Part shown: one piece after another, positions 19,310-29,113 of the stretch
How positions within the stretch are numbered: position 1 is the stretch's first letter
How the letters are laid out: each line of letters opens with the position of its first letter
Source: Pseudaquabacterium terrae
Lineage (GTDB): Bacteria; Pseudomonadota; Gammaproteobacteria; Burkholderiales; Burkholderiaceae_C
Direction: 5' to 3'
Assembly (NCBI RefSeq): GCF_013266755.1
Contig: NZ_JABRWJ010000007.1
Coordinates: 1-64,000 of the forward strand
DNA: 64,000 nt
The notes under the pieces: generated by a model
Told to the model about the DNA's origin: nothing
Seen by the model: the letters and a program-made list of their open reading frames with translations, nothing else
The model's database searches: none
Made by a program: the position numbers and the translations under genes

Positions 19310-19368
19310 CCGCACCAATGGTTGCAAGACCTGCAACTCAACAGCGCACCGAAGGCTGCTTGAAGTAC

Positions 19369-20244
19369 CTATTCCTTGACCGCCCCGGTCATCCCCGACA
19401 CGTAGTACTCGACGAAGAACGAGTACAGCACCGCCACCGGTAGCGAGCCGAGCAGGGCGCCGGCCATCAGCGCCCCCCAGTGGTAGACGTCGCCCTCGAC
19501 CAGCTCGGTGATCACGCCGACCGGCACCGTCTTGGTCTCCGACGACGAGACGAAGGTCAGCGCGTAGATGAACTCGTTCCACGACAGCGTGAACGAGAAG
19601 ATGCCGGCCGAGATCAGCCCGGGCACCGCCAGCGGCAAGACGATCTTGGTCAGGATCTGCCAGCGTGTCGCGCCGTCGATCAGCGCGCATTCCTCGAGCT
19701 CGTAGGGGATCGAGCGGAAGTAGCCCATCAGCAGCCAGGTCGAGAACGGCACCAGGAAGGTCGGGTAGCTCAGGATCAGCGCGAAGCGCGAATCGAAGAG
19801 CCCGAGCTGGAAGATGATCGTTGCCAGCGGGATGAACAGGATGCTGGGCGGCACGAGATAGGCGAGGAAGATCGCCAAGCCCACCGAGCGTGAGCCGCGA
19901 AAGCGCAGCCGCTCGATCGCATAAGCCGCAAAGACGCTGGCCACCAGCGACAGCGTGGTCGCCACCACCGACACCAGCAGCGTGTTCAGCAGCCACTGCG
20001 GGTACTCGGTGTCGAACAGCAGCTTGCGAAAGTGCGCCAGCGTCGGCTTGAGGATCCAGAACGGGTTCGCGCTGCGCGACACCAGTTCCTCGTTCGGCTT
20101 GAACGAGGTCATCGCCATCCAGTAGAACGGGAACAGCAGCACGATCAGGAACACGCCGAGCGGCAGGTAGGTGCTGATCCAGCGCCGCGGCAGCGTGTCC
20201 AGGTAGTGCATGCCGCCCGAGTCGGCGGTGGGCTCGGCCTTCAT
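19369..20244 (-). CDS. Carbohydrate ABC transporter permease, MalG/UgpE-like
   Basis: A 291-residue inner-membrane permease with about six membrane segments (first about residues 27-50) and the EAA-type loop in EECALIDGATRWQILTKIVLP. This places it in the CUT1 family of sugar importers. It is the last gene of the four-gene transporter run and overlaps the partner permease by 4 bp, so the two are probably translated together. The sugar is not readable from sequence. Confidence 0.93.
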   Translation of the reverse strand: MKAEPTADSGGMHYLDTLPRRWISTYLPLGVFLIVLLFPFYWMAMTSFKPNEELVSRSANPFWILKPTLAHFRKLLFDTEYPQWLLNTLLVSVVATTLSLVASVFAAYAIERLRFRGSRSVGLAIFLAYLVPPSILFIPLATIIFQLGLFDSRFALILSYPTFLVPFSTWLLMGYFRSIPYELEECALIDGATRWQILTKIVLPLAVPGLISAGIFSFTLSWNEFIYALTFVSSSETKTVPVGVITELVEGDVYHWGALMAGALLGSLPVAVLYSFFVEYYVSGMTGAVKE

Positions 20245-21143
20245 GCGTCGCTGCCGCCTTGCTGCCAGCGCCGGCGCTGCAGCCCGAAGTAGCTGAACAG
20301 GATCGCCGCCAGCAGGAACGGGATCATCGCGGTCGCCAGCGCGGCGCCTTCACCTAAAGCGCCGCCGGGAATCGCGCGCTGGAACGACAGTGTCGCCATC
20401 AGGTGCGTGGCATTCAGCGGGCCGCCGCGCGTCAGCACGTAGATCAGCTGGAAGTCGGTGAAGGTGAAGAGCACCGAGAAGGTCATCACCACCGCGATGA
20501 TCGGCGTCAAGAGCGGCAGCGTGACGTGGCGAAACTGCTGCCAGCGGTTCGCGCCGTCGATCGCCGCCGCCTCGTGCAGCGAGGGTGGCACCGTCTGCAG
20601 CCCGGCCAGCAGGCAGATCGCGACGAAGGGCACGCCGCGCCAGACGTTGGCGGCGATCGTCGACGCACGCGCCATCCACGGGTCGCCGAGGAAGTCGATG
20701 TAGCGGTCGATCAGGCCGAGCCGGGTCAGCGCCCACGACAGCACCGAGAACTGCGCGTCGTAGAGCCACCAGAAGGCGATCGCCGACAGGGCCGTCGGCA
20801 CGATGAAGGGCAGCAGCACGATCGCGCGGATGAAGCTCTTGAACGGCAGGTGCCGGTTCAGCAGCAGCGCGAGCCAAAGGCCGAGAACGAACTTGAGCAC
20901 GCTGGCGACCAGCGTGTAGACGATGGTGTTGAACAGCGACAGCAAGGCGATCGAATCGCCGGCCAGGAAGGCGAAGTTGTCGAGCCCGACCCACACACCG
21001 GCACGCCCGATCTTCGTGTCGGTGAAGCCGAGCCAGGTGCCCAGCCCGAGCGGGTAGGCCAGGAAGACCAGCAGCAGTGCGCCGGCCGGCAGCATGAACA
21101 GCGCGCCGAGCAGGTGGCGGTTGTCGAGCCAGCGCGCTGCCAT
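20241..21143 (-). CDS. Carbohydrate ABC transporter permease, MalF/UgpA-like
   Basis: A 300-residue CUT1-family permease with six predicted membrane segments starting at about residue 12. The ATPase-contact loop is visible in HEAAAIDGANRWQQFRHVTLP. It pairs with the following permease (4-bp overlap) to form the channel. It lies 18 bp after the binding-protein gene. Confidence 0.93.
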   Translation of the reverse strand: MAARWLDNRHLLGALFMLPAGALLLVFLAYPLGLGTWLGFTDTKIGRAGVWVGLDNFAFLAGDSIALLSLFNTIVYTLVASVLKFVLGLWLALLLNRHLPFKSFIRAIVLLPFIVPTALSAIAFWWLYDAQFSVLSWALTRLGLIDRYIDFLGDPWMARASTIAANVWRGVPFVAICLLAGLQTVPPSLHEAAAIDGANRWQQFRHVTLPLLTPIIAVVMTFSVLFTFTDFQLIYVLTRGGPLNATHLMATLSFQRAIPGGALGEGAALATAMIPFLLAAILFSYFGLQRRRWQQGGSDA

Positions 21144-21161
21144 GGTCGCGTCTTTCGGATG

Positions 21162-22460
21162 TCAGACCTTGTAGTAGCGGGCGGCGCGGGCGGCGGCGCG
21201 CTCGGCCGCTTCCTTCGGCGTCTTCGACCCGCTGGCGGCCTCGGCGACCATGTCGACGACGATGAAGTCGGCGATGGCGCCGGCCGAGGCATATCCCAGC
21301 TGCCCGGCGTAGCCATGGTGGCGCATGCGCGACAAGCCATGGCGGAAGGCTGCTGCCTTCGGCTCCTGCGTCCAGATGGGGCTGTTCTCGTAGGCCTTCA
21401 GCGGTTGCATCACGTAGCCGAGCGATGCGGTCTGCCACGGCACGTACTGCTCCTGCTCCATCATGAAGCGCAGGTACTCCTTGGCCGCCTTGGGGTACTT
21501 GCTGTACTTGAAGACCATGCCCTGCGTGATCTGGTGCAGCTCGCTGCCCTTGCCGGTGGGGCCCAGCGGCCAGTTGGCGTGGTCGATGTCATCGGCCATC
21601 AACTTGAGCTTCTCGTCGGGCGAGTTCTTCGCCACGTAGTAGACCGAGATCGCGTTGTTGGTGCAGCTGATCTGGCCGTCGAGGAAGGCCTTGTTGTTGC
21701 TCGGGTCCAGCCACGACAGCGTGCCGGGCGGGAAGGTCGCGTAGAGCTGCTTGACGTACTCCAGCGCGGCGATCGTTTCGGGGCTGTTGATGACGACGTT
21801 GCCCTTGCCATCGACCATCTGGCCGCCGAAGCCCCAGACGATCCAGTAGCACCAGGTCGTCGCATCGCCGCTGGCATGTCCGAGCGCGTGGCCCACCGGC
21901 GTGCCCTTGGCATGCATCGCCTGCGCGAACTTCAGGTAGTCGGCGGTGGTGGCCGGGAAGCTGTCGAAGCCGGCCGCCTTCATGTGGCTCTTGCGGTAGA
22001 CCATCGCGCCGCCGTTGGCGCCGATCGGCAGGCCGATCCAGTCCTTGCCGCGCATGCCGTAGTCGCGGCACACGGGGTACCAGCCGCCGTACTTGCGGCC
22101 CAGGTACTCGGCCACGTCGGTCAGCGACACCAGCTTGTCGGGGTACAGGTGCGCGTCGTCGTACCAGCCGAGGATGATGTCCGGTCCGCTGCCGACGTTG
22201 GCTGCCACCGCGGCCTTCGGCCGGATGTCCTCGAAGCTCTCGCTGTCGACGCGCACCTCGACCTTGAACTGTTCAGCGAACTTCTTCGTGTTCGCCAGCC
22301 ACAGCTCCTCGTCGCCGGCGACGAAGCGCTTCCAGCGCATCACGCGCAGCTTGGCGCCTTTTTCGACCTGCGGCGTCCAGGTGGCTTGCGACAGCGCGTC
22401 GGTCGACAGCACGGCGGCGCCGCCGGCGAGCAGGATGTCGCGTCGATTGAACTGCGCCAT
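21162..22460 (-). CDS. Carbohydrate ABC transporter binding protein
   Basis: A 432-residue solute-binding protein of the family 1 extracellular type (maltose/glycerol-3-phosphate-like). The N-terminus has twin arginines followed by a hydrophobic stretch (NRRDILLAGGAAVL), a Tat-type export signal and not a plain Sec one. The start at 22460 is taken because the signal begins there. It lies between the ATPase gene and the permeases in one run. Aromatic-rich segments such as WYDDAHLYP and WCYWIVWGFGG suit sugar binding. Confidence 0.9.
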   Translation of the reverse strand: MAQFNRRDILLAGGAAVLSTDALSQATWTPQVEKGAKLRVMRWKRFVAGDEELWLANTKKFAEQFKVEVRVDSESFEDIRPKAAVAANVGSGPDIILGWYDDAHLYPDKLVSLTDVAEYLGRKYGGWYPVCRDYGMRGKDWIGLPIGANGGAMVYRKSHMKAAGFDSFPATTADYLKFAQAMHAKGTPVGHALGHASGDATTWCYWIVWGFGGQMVDGKGNVVINSPETIAALEYVKQLYATFPPGTLSWLDPSNNKAFLDGQISCTNNAISVYYVAKNSPDEKLKLMADDIDHANWPLGPTGKGSELHQITQGMVFKYSKYPKAAKEYLRFMMEQEQYVPWQTASLGYVMQPLKAYENSPIWTQEPKAAAFRHGLSRMRHHGYAGQLGYASAGAIADFIVVDMVAEAASGSKTPKEAAERAAARAARYYKV

Positions 22461-22489
22461 GGTGGTCTCCTTCGCTCCTGGGGTGGGTC

Positions 22490-23554
<1,065 letters not shown>

Positions 23555-23573
23555 GACTCCTGGACAACACTAA

Positions 23574-23592
23574 ATCGTTCTACTAAAACGAT
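23574..23592. promoter_or_regulatory. Candidate LacI-type operator 1
   Basis: ATCGTT (23574-23579) and AACGAT (23587-23592) form an inverted pair centred over 7 bp, the size of a LacI-family operator. It sits 20 bp upstream of the sugar ATPase start on the minus strand. The block TAAAACGATACAC (23584-23596) occurs again inverted at operator 2. Confidence 0.6.
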
Positions 23593-23650
23593 ACACAACG
23601 CCGACGCGAGCGCGCCGAGTGCTTACCCGTAGCGGCTGCGAATCCGGCCG

Positions 23651-23673
23651 GTGTATCGTTTTACTGTATCGTT
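23651..23673. promoter_or_regulatory. Candidate LacI-type operator 2
   Basis: GTGTATCGTTTTA (23651-23663) is the exact reverse complement of the block at 23584-23596, with a further ATCGTT at 23668-23673. It ends 9 bp before the repressor start, which suggests autoregulation. Two operators 54 bp apart could allow looping. The repressor effector is not known. Confidence 0.6.
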
Positions 23674-23682
23674 CGATCCCAC

Positions 23683-24747
23683 ATGAGCACGATCCAGGAT
23701 GTCGCGCGGCACGCCCGCGTCTCGGTCAGCACGGTGTCCAACGTGCTGAACGGCCGCGCCGATCGCATGGGGCGCGAGACGCTGGCGCGCGTCGAGGCGG
23801 CGATCGCGCTGCTCGGCTTCCGCCCGAACCGCGCCGCACGGCAGCTGAAGACCGGCCAGGCCGGCATGCTCGGGCTGCTGGTGCCGTCGATCGCCAACCC
23901 GATGTACGGTGCGGTCGCGCGCGAGATCGAGTCGGTGGCGCAGGAGCGCCACGGCTTGCGCGTCGTGCTCGGCAACACCTACCGCGATCCCGACAAGGAA
24001 GCCGGTTTCTTCCAGGACCTGCTCGAACACGGCGTGCGCGGCGTCGTCGTGATCTCGTCGCTGCAGGACGAGCGGCATCTGGAGCGCGCCGTCGATCGTG
24101 GGCTGGTCGTCGTCAGCGTCGACCGGCGGGCGTCGCCGGGCTCCGATTCGCGCGTCGACCACGTGTCGGTCGACAACGCCGAGGCCGCCCGCCTGGCCAC
24201 CGAGTGCCTGATCGGGCACGGCCACCAGCGGCTTGCCTTCGTCACCGCGGCGGGGCAGACGATGAGCCGCAGCGAGAAGATCCGCGGCTTTCGCGCCGCC
24301 TGCGCGGCGGCCGGGCTCGAGGCCGATGCGATGGTGGTCGACGGGCATACGCGGTCGGAATACGGTGATGCCGAGATGGCCGAGCTCGGCCGCGCCGAGG
24401 CGCTGCGCCTGGCCGCCCTGCGCCAGCGGCCGACGGGTGTGATTGCTGTCAACGACATGCTCGCCTACGGCCTGATGGCGGGCTTGCGCGATGCCGGCCT
24501 CGCGGTGCCGCGCGATGTCTCGGTGATCGGCATCGATGGCCTGTTTCTCTCCGCGCTGGTGACGCCGGCACTGACGACCGTGCAGCTGCCGCTGCCGGCC
24601 ATGGCCGTGACCATCGTCGAGCGCCTGGTCGGCCGGCTCGCCGACGCGGGCGTTCCGACGGGCGAGTTCCTGTTCCAGCCGACGCTGATCGAGCGCGAGT
24701 CGGTGGCCGCGCCGCGCCGCGTGGGCGCTGCACGCGCGCGGGCCTGA
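23683..24747 (+). CDS. LacI-family transcriptional repressor
   Basis: A 354-residue regulator with the usual N-terminal helix-turn-helix and hinge (TIQDVARHARVSVSTVSNVL, residues 3-22, then RPNRAARQL) and a periplasmic-binding-protein-like effector domain (about 62-340). It is divergent from the sugar ABC transporter and the gap holds paired palindromes, so it very likely represses that transporter and itself. A 2-hydroxyacid dehydrogenase gene follows 4 bp later. Effector is probably the transported sugar or a derivative (inferred). Confidence 0.93.
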   Translation: MSTIQDVARHARVSVSTVSNVLNGRADRMGRETLARVEAAIALLGFRPNRAARQLKTGQAGMLGLLVPSIANPMYGAVAREIESVAQERHGLRVVLGNTYRDPDKEAGFFQDLLEHGVRGVVVISSLQDERHLERAVDRGLVVVSVDRRASPGSDSRVDHVSVDNAEAARLATECLIGHGHQRLAFVTAAGQTMSRSEKIRGFRAACAAAGLEADAMVVDGHTRSEYGDAEMAELGRAEALRLAALRQRPTGVIAVNDMLAYGLMAGLRDAGLAVPRDVSVIGIDGLFLSALVTPALTTVQLPLPAMAVTIVERLVGRLADAGVPTGEFLFQPTLIERESVAAPRRVGAARARA

Positions 24748-24751
24748 TGCG

Positions 24752-25753
24752 ATGACGCGCGTGCTGCTGACCCATGCCGCGACGGCCCGCGCGCACTACT
24801 TCGGCCCGCGCGCGCTGGCGGCCCTCGAGCGCCTGGCGCAGGTGCGTCTGAATCCGCACGACCGGCCGTTGTCGACCGCCGAGCTGATCGACGCCGCGCG
24901 CGGCTGCCGCTACGTCATCGCCGACCGCGCCACCGAAGGGCGCGCCGAGCTGTTCGACGGCTGCCCGGACCTGCAGGCCTTCGTGCGCTGCGCGGTCGAC
25001 ATCCGCACCGTCGACGTCGCCGCCGCCAGCCGCGCCGGCGTGCTGGTGACGCAGGCCAGCGCCGGCTACGTCGCCGCGGTGGCCGAATGGGTGATGGGCG
25101 TGAGCATCGACCTCGCGCGTGGCATCGGCGACGCGAATGCCCGTTACCACGCCGGAGCGCCGCCGGCGCCGCGGATGGGGCGCGAGATGCGCGGGGCGAT
25201 CCTCGGGTTGGTCGGATATGGCCAGATAGCGCGTTATCTGAGCGGCCTGGCACAGGCCTTCGGCATGCAGGTGCTGGTGCACGACCCGCATGCCCCGCGC
25301 GACGCCGATGCGCCGCCGGCGCGGTCGCTGCCGCAGCTGCTGGCCGAGTCGGACATCGTCGTCTGCCTGGCCGCCGCAACGGCCGAGACGGAAGGGCTCT
25401 TCGACGCCGCGGCCTTCGCCGCGATGAAGCCGGACGCCTGCTTCGTCAATGCCGCGCGCGGCGAGCTGGTCGACGAGGCGGCGCTGCTGGCCGCACTGAA
25501 TGCCGGCCGGCTCGCCGGCTGCGCGCTCGATGTCGGGCGCGCCGCCGACCAGCGGCCGAGCGACGCGCTGGCGCGCCATCCGCGCGTCATCGCCACGCCG
25601 CACATCGGCGGCCTGACGCTGCCGGCCGTCGAGCACCAGGCCTTCGAGACGGTCGAGCAGGTCGGCGCGCTGCTGCGCGGCGAGCTGCCGCGCGGGGCGG
25701 TCAATGCAGCGCACGCCGCGCGCCTCGGCAGCGACTCCGGGAGTCCCGGTTGA
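24752..25753 (+). CDS. D-isomer-specific 2-hydroxyacid dehydrogenase
   Basis: A 333-residue NAD(P)-dependent oxidoreductase of the phosphoglycerate/glyoxylate reductase family. The nucleotide-binding loop is GLVGYGQIA (152-160), the substrate Arg is R236 (NAARGELVD) and the catalytic His is H284 (TPHIGG). The Glu that normally partners this His in an EP motif is not present: the place reads ADQRP (about 265-269). Activity may therefore be altered, or Asp266 may stand in. It is co-oriented with the lacI-type gene 4 bp upstream and probably belongs to the same sugar or sugar-acid pathway. Confidence 0.88.
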   Translation: MTRVLLTHAATARAHYFGPRALAALERLAQVRLNPHDRPLSTAELIDAARGCRYVIADRATEGRAELFDGCPDLQAFVRCAVDIRTVDVAAASRAGVLVTQASAGYVAAVAEWVMGVSIDLARGIGDANARYHAGAPPAPRMGREMRGAILGLVGYGQIARYLSGLAQAFGMQVLVHDPHAPRDADAPPARSLPQLLAESDIVVCLAAATAETEGLFDAAAFAAMKPDACFVNAARGELVDEAALLAALNAGRLAGCALDVGRAADQRPSDALARHPRVIATPHIGGLTLPAVEHQAFETVEQVGALLRGELPRGAVNAAHAARLGSDSGSPG

Positions 25754-25788
25754 CGAACGCGTCGGGCCACCCGCATACTGGCCGCGTC

Positions 25789-25917
25789 ATGAAGCGCTCG
25801 CTGCAGCTATCCCCCCAAGTCCACGGCATGGCCGGCGGCGCGTGCATGCGCCTGCGGATCGCGATGATCACCATCGTCCATGCCACCACCCCCGGGCGGG
25901 CCCTGCACCTGAGCTGA
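25789..25917 (+). CDS. Candidate leader peptide (42 residues)
   Basis: A short frame from ATG 25789 to TGA 25915-25917, with internal ATGs at 25828, 25846 and 25864 that could be the real start. Its last third contains a run rich in Ile and Thr (IAMITIVHATTPGRA). The codons for PGRA overlap a GC-rich segment (25894-25902) that can pair with the 5' arm of the terminator at 25938-25965. This is the layout of transcription attenuation by ribosome position. No clear ribosome site was found, so translation is unproven. Confidence 0.4.
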   Translation: MKRSLQLSPQVHGMAGGACMRLRIAMITIVHATTPGRALHLS

Positions 25918-25937
25918 ACGAATCCAGTTTTCACCGC

Positions 25938-25965
25938 AAAGGCCCGCTCCACCCAGCGGGCCTTT
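25938..25965 (+). terminator. Intrinsic terminator/attenuator before GNAT gene
   Basis: AAAGGCCCGCT (25938-25948), a 6-nt loop and AGCGGGCCTTT (25955-25965) form a perfect 11-bp stem. The T-run is short (TTT then GTCATTT). The stem lies 8 bp before the AGGAG ribosome site of the acetyltransferase gene, so it would stop transcription before that gene unless disrupted. An upstream segment GCGGGCC (25896-25902) can compete for the 5' arm. Confidence 0.7.
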
Positions 25966-25985
25966 GTCATTTCAGGAGACCGACG

Positions 25986-26555
25986 ATGAGCCCTTCCGCA
26001 CCGCCGATCACCGTGCGCCGCGCCACCCAGGCCGACGCCGCCGCCTACGCCCGGATCATGGGCGACCCGGACGTGCTGCCCGGCCTGCTGCAGGTGCCGT
26101 ACACCAGCGAGGAGCTGTGGCGCACGCGCCTGGCCGAGATCCTGGCGCCCGGCAAGCCCGACCTGATCCTGGTCGCCGAGCGCGCCGGCGCCGACGGCCT
26201 GCCGCAGGTCGTCGGCAATGCCGGCCTTCACCCGGCAGGCCTGCAGGTGCGCCGCCGCCATGTGATGGGCTTGGGGCTGGCCGTCGCCAGCGAAGCGCAG
26301 GGCCAGGGCGTCGGCACTGCGCTGATGCAGGCGCTGTGCGACTGGTCCGACCGCTGGGGCCAGGTGCTGCGCATGGAGCTGAACGTCTTCGCCGACAACG
26401 CGCGCGCGATCGCGCTGTACACCCGCTTCGGCTTCCGCCAGGAAGGCGTGCACCGGGCCTACGCGCTGCGCGACGGGCAGTACGTCGACACCGTGTCGAT
26501 GGCCCGGCTGCATCCGGCGCCGCCGCGCATCGACGCAGTGGCGGGGGGCGCTTGA
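25986..26555 (+). CDS. GNAT-family N-acetyltransferase
   Basis: A 189-residue acyltransferase of the GNAT fold, using acetyl-CoA. The CoA-binding loop is visible in ASEAQGQGVGTALMQAL (about residues 99-115), followed by the usual RMELNVFADNARAIALYTRFGF strand and helix region. The start at 25986 has an AGGAG ribosome site at 25974-25978. The closest known type is the putative L-amino acid N-acetyltransferase (YhhY-like) group; the substrate is uncertain. It is preceded by a terminator-like hairpin and a possible leader peptide, and the next gene overlaps it by 4 bp. Confidence 0.9.
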   Translation: MSPSAPPITVRRATQADAAAYARIMGDPDVLPGLLQVPYTSEELWRTRLAEILAPGKPDLILVAERAGADGLPQVVGNAGLHPAGLQVRRRHVMGLGLAVASEAQGQGVGTALMQALCDWSDRWGQVLRMELNVFADNARAIALYTRFGFRQEGVHRAYALRDGQYVDTVSMARLHPAPPRIDAVAGGA

Positions 26556-27412
26556 TTCGCTGCTGCGCCGCCGTCCTGTTCGCCGCGCTGGCGCTGCCCT
26601 GCGTCGCCGCCGGCGTGCCGCCGCAAACGGTCGAAGTGCCCAGCCTCGACCGTCGCGACGGCGCGGCCTTGATGCTGCGCGGCTACTGGTTCCCGCGGCC
26701 GGGTGAGCGGCCGGCGCCGGCGATCGTGCTGCTGCACGGCTGCGGCGGGCCGTACGAGCGCGGCGGCCGGCTGTCGCGCCGCATGCACGACTACGCCGAG
26801 CTGCTGAACCGCGAGGGCTGGCACGCGCTGGTGGTCGATTCATTGACGCCGCGCGGCGAAATCGAGCTGTGCACGCAGCGCATCGGCGAGCGTGCCGTCA
26901 CGATGACGCAGCGGCGCCGCGACGCCCAGGGCGCCTTGCGCTGGCTGGCCGCGCAGCCCGGCGTCGATGCCACGCGGCTCGGGCTGCTCGGCTGGTCGAA
27001 CGGCGGCTCGACGGTGCTCGCGACGCTGCAGCGCGGCCATCCCGAGCTCGCGGCGGCCGAGGTCAAGCCGGCCTTCGGCATCGCCTTCTATCCCGGCTGC
27101 GAAGACCCGCTGCGCCGGCGCTGGCAGCCGGCCGCGCCGCTGCTGATGCTGCTGGGCAGCGCCGACGACTGGACGCCCGCCGCGCCCTGCGAGGCGCTCG
27201 CCGCGCAGGCCGGCGCGGCGGTGCAGGTCGAGAGTTATGCCGGCGCGTACCACGGCTTCGACGGCGAAGCACCGCTGCGGCTGCGCCGCGACGTGCCCAA
27301 CGGCGTGAAGCCGGGGCAGGGCGTGCACGTCGGCGGCGACCCGGCGGCGCGCGCCGCATCGCGTGAACGCCTGCAGCGCTTCCTGCGCGAACAAGCCGGC
27401 GCCGGGCGGTGA
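26552..27412 (+). CDS. Exported dienelactone-hydrolase-family protein
   Basis: A 286-residue alpha/beta hydrolase with a signal peptide (about residues 1-20, ending CVAA), so it is secreted or periplasmic. Visible are the oxyanion region LLHGCGG, the nucleophile elbow GWSNGG with Ser, an Asp in GSADDW and the His in AYHGFDG. Classical dienelactone hydrolases have Cys as nucleophile; here it is Ser. The start is TTG at 26552, overlapping the stop of the acetyltransferase gene as TTGA; no ATG fits the signal peptide. The substrate is unknown. Confidence 0.87.
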   Translation: MIRCCAAVLFAALALPCVAAGVPPQTVEVPSLDRRDGAALMLRGYWFPRPGERPAPAIVLLHGCGGPYERGGRLSRRMHDYAELLNREGWHALVVDSLTPRGEIELCTQRIGERAVTMTQRRRDAQGALRWLAAQPGVDATRLGLLGWSNGGSTVLATLQRGHPELAAAEVKPAFGIAFYPGCEDPLRRRWQPAAPLLMLLGSADDWTPAAPCEALAAQAGAAVQVESYAGAYHGFDGEAPLRLRRDVPNGVKPGQGVHVGGDPAARAASRERLQRFLREQAGAGR

Positions 27413-27416
27413 CAAT
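27411..27416 (+). promoter_or_regulatory. -10-like GACAATCGC motif
   Basis: GACAAT followed by CGCC lies at the stop of the hydrolase gene and 30 bp before the SEC-C gene start. It belongs to a recurring T/GANAATCGC pattern near starts in this window. Weak call. Confidence 0.25.
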
Positions 27417-27446
27417 CGCCGCTTCAAACGACAGCGAGGGATGGTG

Positions 27447-28217
27447 ATGAGCAGCGTGGTGCCGCACAGCAGCGAGAACGACATCGAGCGCCTGGAGGCG
27501 CTGTGCGAGCGGCTGGCCGGTTTCGGCGCCGATGTCTCGCTCGAATGGGTCGACGGCTTCCTGACCGCGCTGGCGGCCAGCCGGCGCGCGATCGCGCTGG
27601 ACGAGGCGCTGCCGGCGATGTTCGACGATGCCTTCGCGCGCGCCTTCGCCGATCCCGCCGATGCCGCGCAGGCCACCGCCACTGCCCAGGCGCGATTCGA
27701 CGTGCTCAAGGGCCAGCTCGACCCCGAGGCCTTGCTCGACGGGCCGGACACGCTGCGCATCGCGCCGCTGATGCTCAGCTACGACGACGACGCGCGCCGC
27801 GAGGTCGTCGAGGCCGGCCACATGAGCGCCGAGGAGGCCGAGGAGCTGCTGCAGACCGGCGCGCTGTGGGCCGAGGGCTTTCGCGCCGCGATCGAGGCGT
27901 TCGCGGCCGACTGGCCCGAAGCCTCGACCGACGACGAGGAAGACGCCTGGTTCGACGACTGCCTGATGCGCGTGATGGCGCTGATGCTGTCGCCGGCCGA
28001 CCTGACCACCTACGCCGCCGAGCACTACCCTGGCGAGACGCTGAGCCGCGACGAGCTGATCGACGACGCCTGCTTCGGCGTGCAGGACCTGCGCGTCTAC
28101 TGGCTCGACCATGCGCCGAAGCCGGAGACCCGCCGCGTCGAGCCGACGCCGGGGCGCAACGACCTCTGCCCCTGCGGCAGCGGCAAGAAGTTCAAGAAGT
28201 GCCACGGCGCGGGCTGA
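27447..28217 (+). CDS. UPF0149/YecA-type protein with SEC-C motif
   Basis: A 256-residue protein with an N-terminal helical UPF0149-like region (about residues 10-190; [13 protein letters not shown] is typical) and a C-terminal SEC-C zinc motif in [18 protein letters not shown] domains bind zinc and are shared with SecA, where they help contact the ribosome and SecB. YecA-type proteins are thought to associate with ribosomes or SecYEG, but the function is not settled. The start at 27447 has GAGGG at 27436-27440; ATG 27441 is an alternative. Confidence 0.85.
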   Translation: MSSVVPHSSENDIERLEALCERLAGFGADVSLEWVDGFLTALAASRRAIALDEALPAMFDDAFARAFADPADAAQATATAQARFDVLKGQLDPEALLDGPDTLRIAPLMLSYDDDARREVVEAGHMSAEEAEELLQTGALWAEGFRAAIEAFAADWPEASTDDEEDAWFDDCLMRVMALMLSPADLTTYAAEHYPGETLSRDELIDDACFGVQDLRVYWLDHAPKPETRRVEPTPGRNDLCPCGSGKKFKKCHGAG

Positions 28218-28320
28218 ACGAACTGCCGGCTGCGCGCCACGAGCGGCAGGATCGGGCGCCTGAGCCGCGCGGCGCGCGGCCGACAATGAGCGCATCGCAT
28301 CCTCCCGCACGGCGCCTGCC

Positions 28321-29103
28321 ATGAAGATCGGTTTCGCCCTCAACGAAGTGCTGGCGCTGCTGGCACTGGCCACCGGACTGCTGAGCCTCGCCTGGTGGCG
28401 CCTGCGCCGTGGCGGCCGCCGCGACAAGCCCTGGTGGGCGCACTGGGGGGCGGACTTCTTCGCCGTCGTCATGCTGATCTTCACCTGCCGTGTCGCGCTG
28501 GCCGACTGGCAACGCGTGCCCACCAGCTCGATGGAGCCGACGCTGCGCATCGGCGACCTGCTGCTGATCAACCACCTGGCCTACGGCCCGCGGCTGCCGT
28601 TCACCAACACCGCGCTGCCGACCGGGCGCCCGCAGCGCGGCGACATCTTCGTCTTCCGCTACCCGCCGGACGTCTCGCAGTTCTACGTCAAGCGCGTGAT
28701 GGGTATCGCCGGCGACCGGGTGCAGTTCCGGGACGGCGGCGTCGCGATCAACGGCGAGCCGCTGCGCCTGCGCGACATCGGCTGGGGCGAGCACGAAGCC
28801 GACCTCGGCACGCGCCTGGTGCGCGAAACCAGCGCCGGCCACGAGCACACGGTGAAGATCAACCCCTTCGTGCTCGGCCGCCTGCCGCTGACGATCGGCG
28901 AGCCGCACTGCCGCAGCGAGCGGCCCGGCGCCTGGGAGTGCACCGTGCCGCCGGACCACCTGCTGGCACTCGGCGACAACCGCGACAACTCGGCCGATTC
29001 GCGGGCCTGGGGCTTCGTGCCCGAGCGCGAGGTCTATGGCCGCGTCGATCGGGTGATATTGAACTACCGCGAGGGCGGACGCTGGTGGCACAAGCCGTCG
29101 TGA
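28321..29103 (+). CDS. lepB: Signal peptidase I
   Basis: A 260-residue type I signal peptidase that removes signal peptides from exported proteins at the inner membrane. There are two N-terminal membrane segments (about 8-25 and 45-61). The catalytic Ser70 is in PTSSMEPTL and the general base Lys124 in FYVKRVMG; GDNRDNSADSR marks the last conserved box. It is not next to lepA or rnc, the usual location of the housekeeping gene, so it may be a second copy in this genome. Confidence 0.92.
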   Translation: MKIGFALNEVLALLALATGLLSLAWWRLRRGGRRDKPWWAHWGADFFAVVMLIFTCRVALADWQRVPTSSMEPTLRIGDLLLINHLAYGPRLPFTNTALPTGRPQRGDIFVFRYPPDVSQFYVKRVMGIAGDRVQFRDGGVAINGEPLRLRDIGWGEHEADLGTRLVRETSAGHEHTVKINPFVLGRLPLTIGEPHCRSERPGAWECTVPPDHLLALGDNRDNSADSRAWGFVPEREVYGRVDRVILNYREGGRWWHKPS

Positions 29104-29113
29104 ACGGCTCGCG

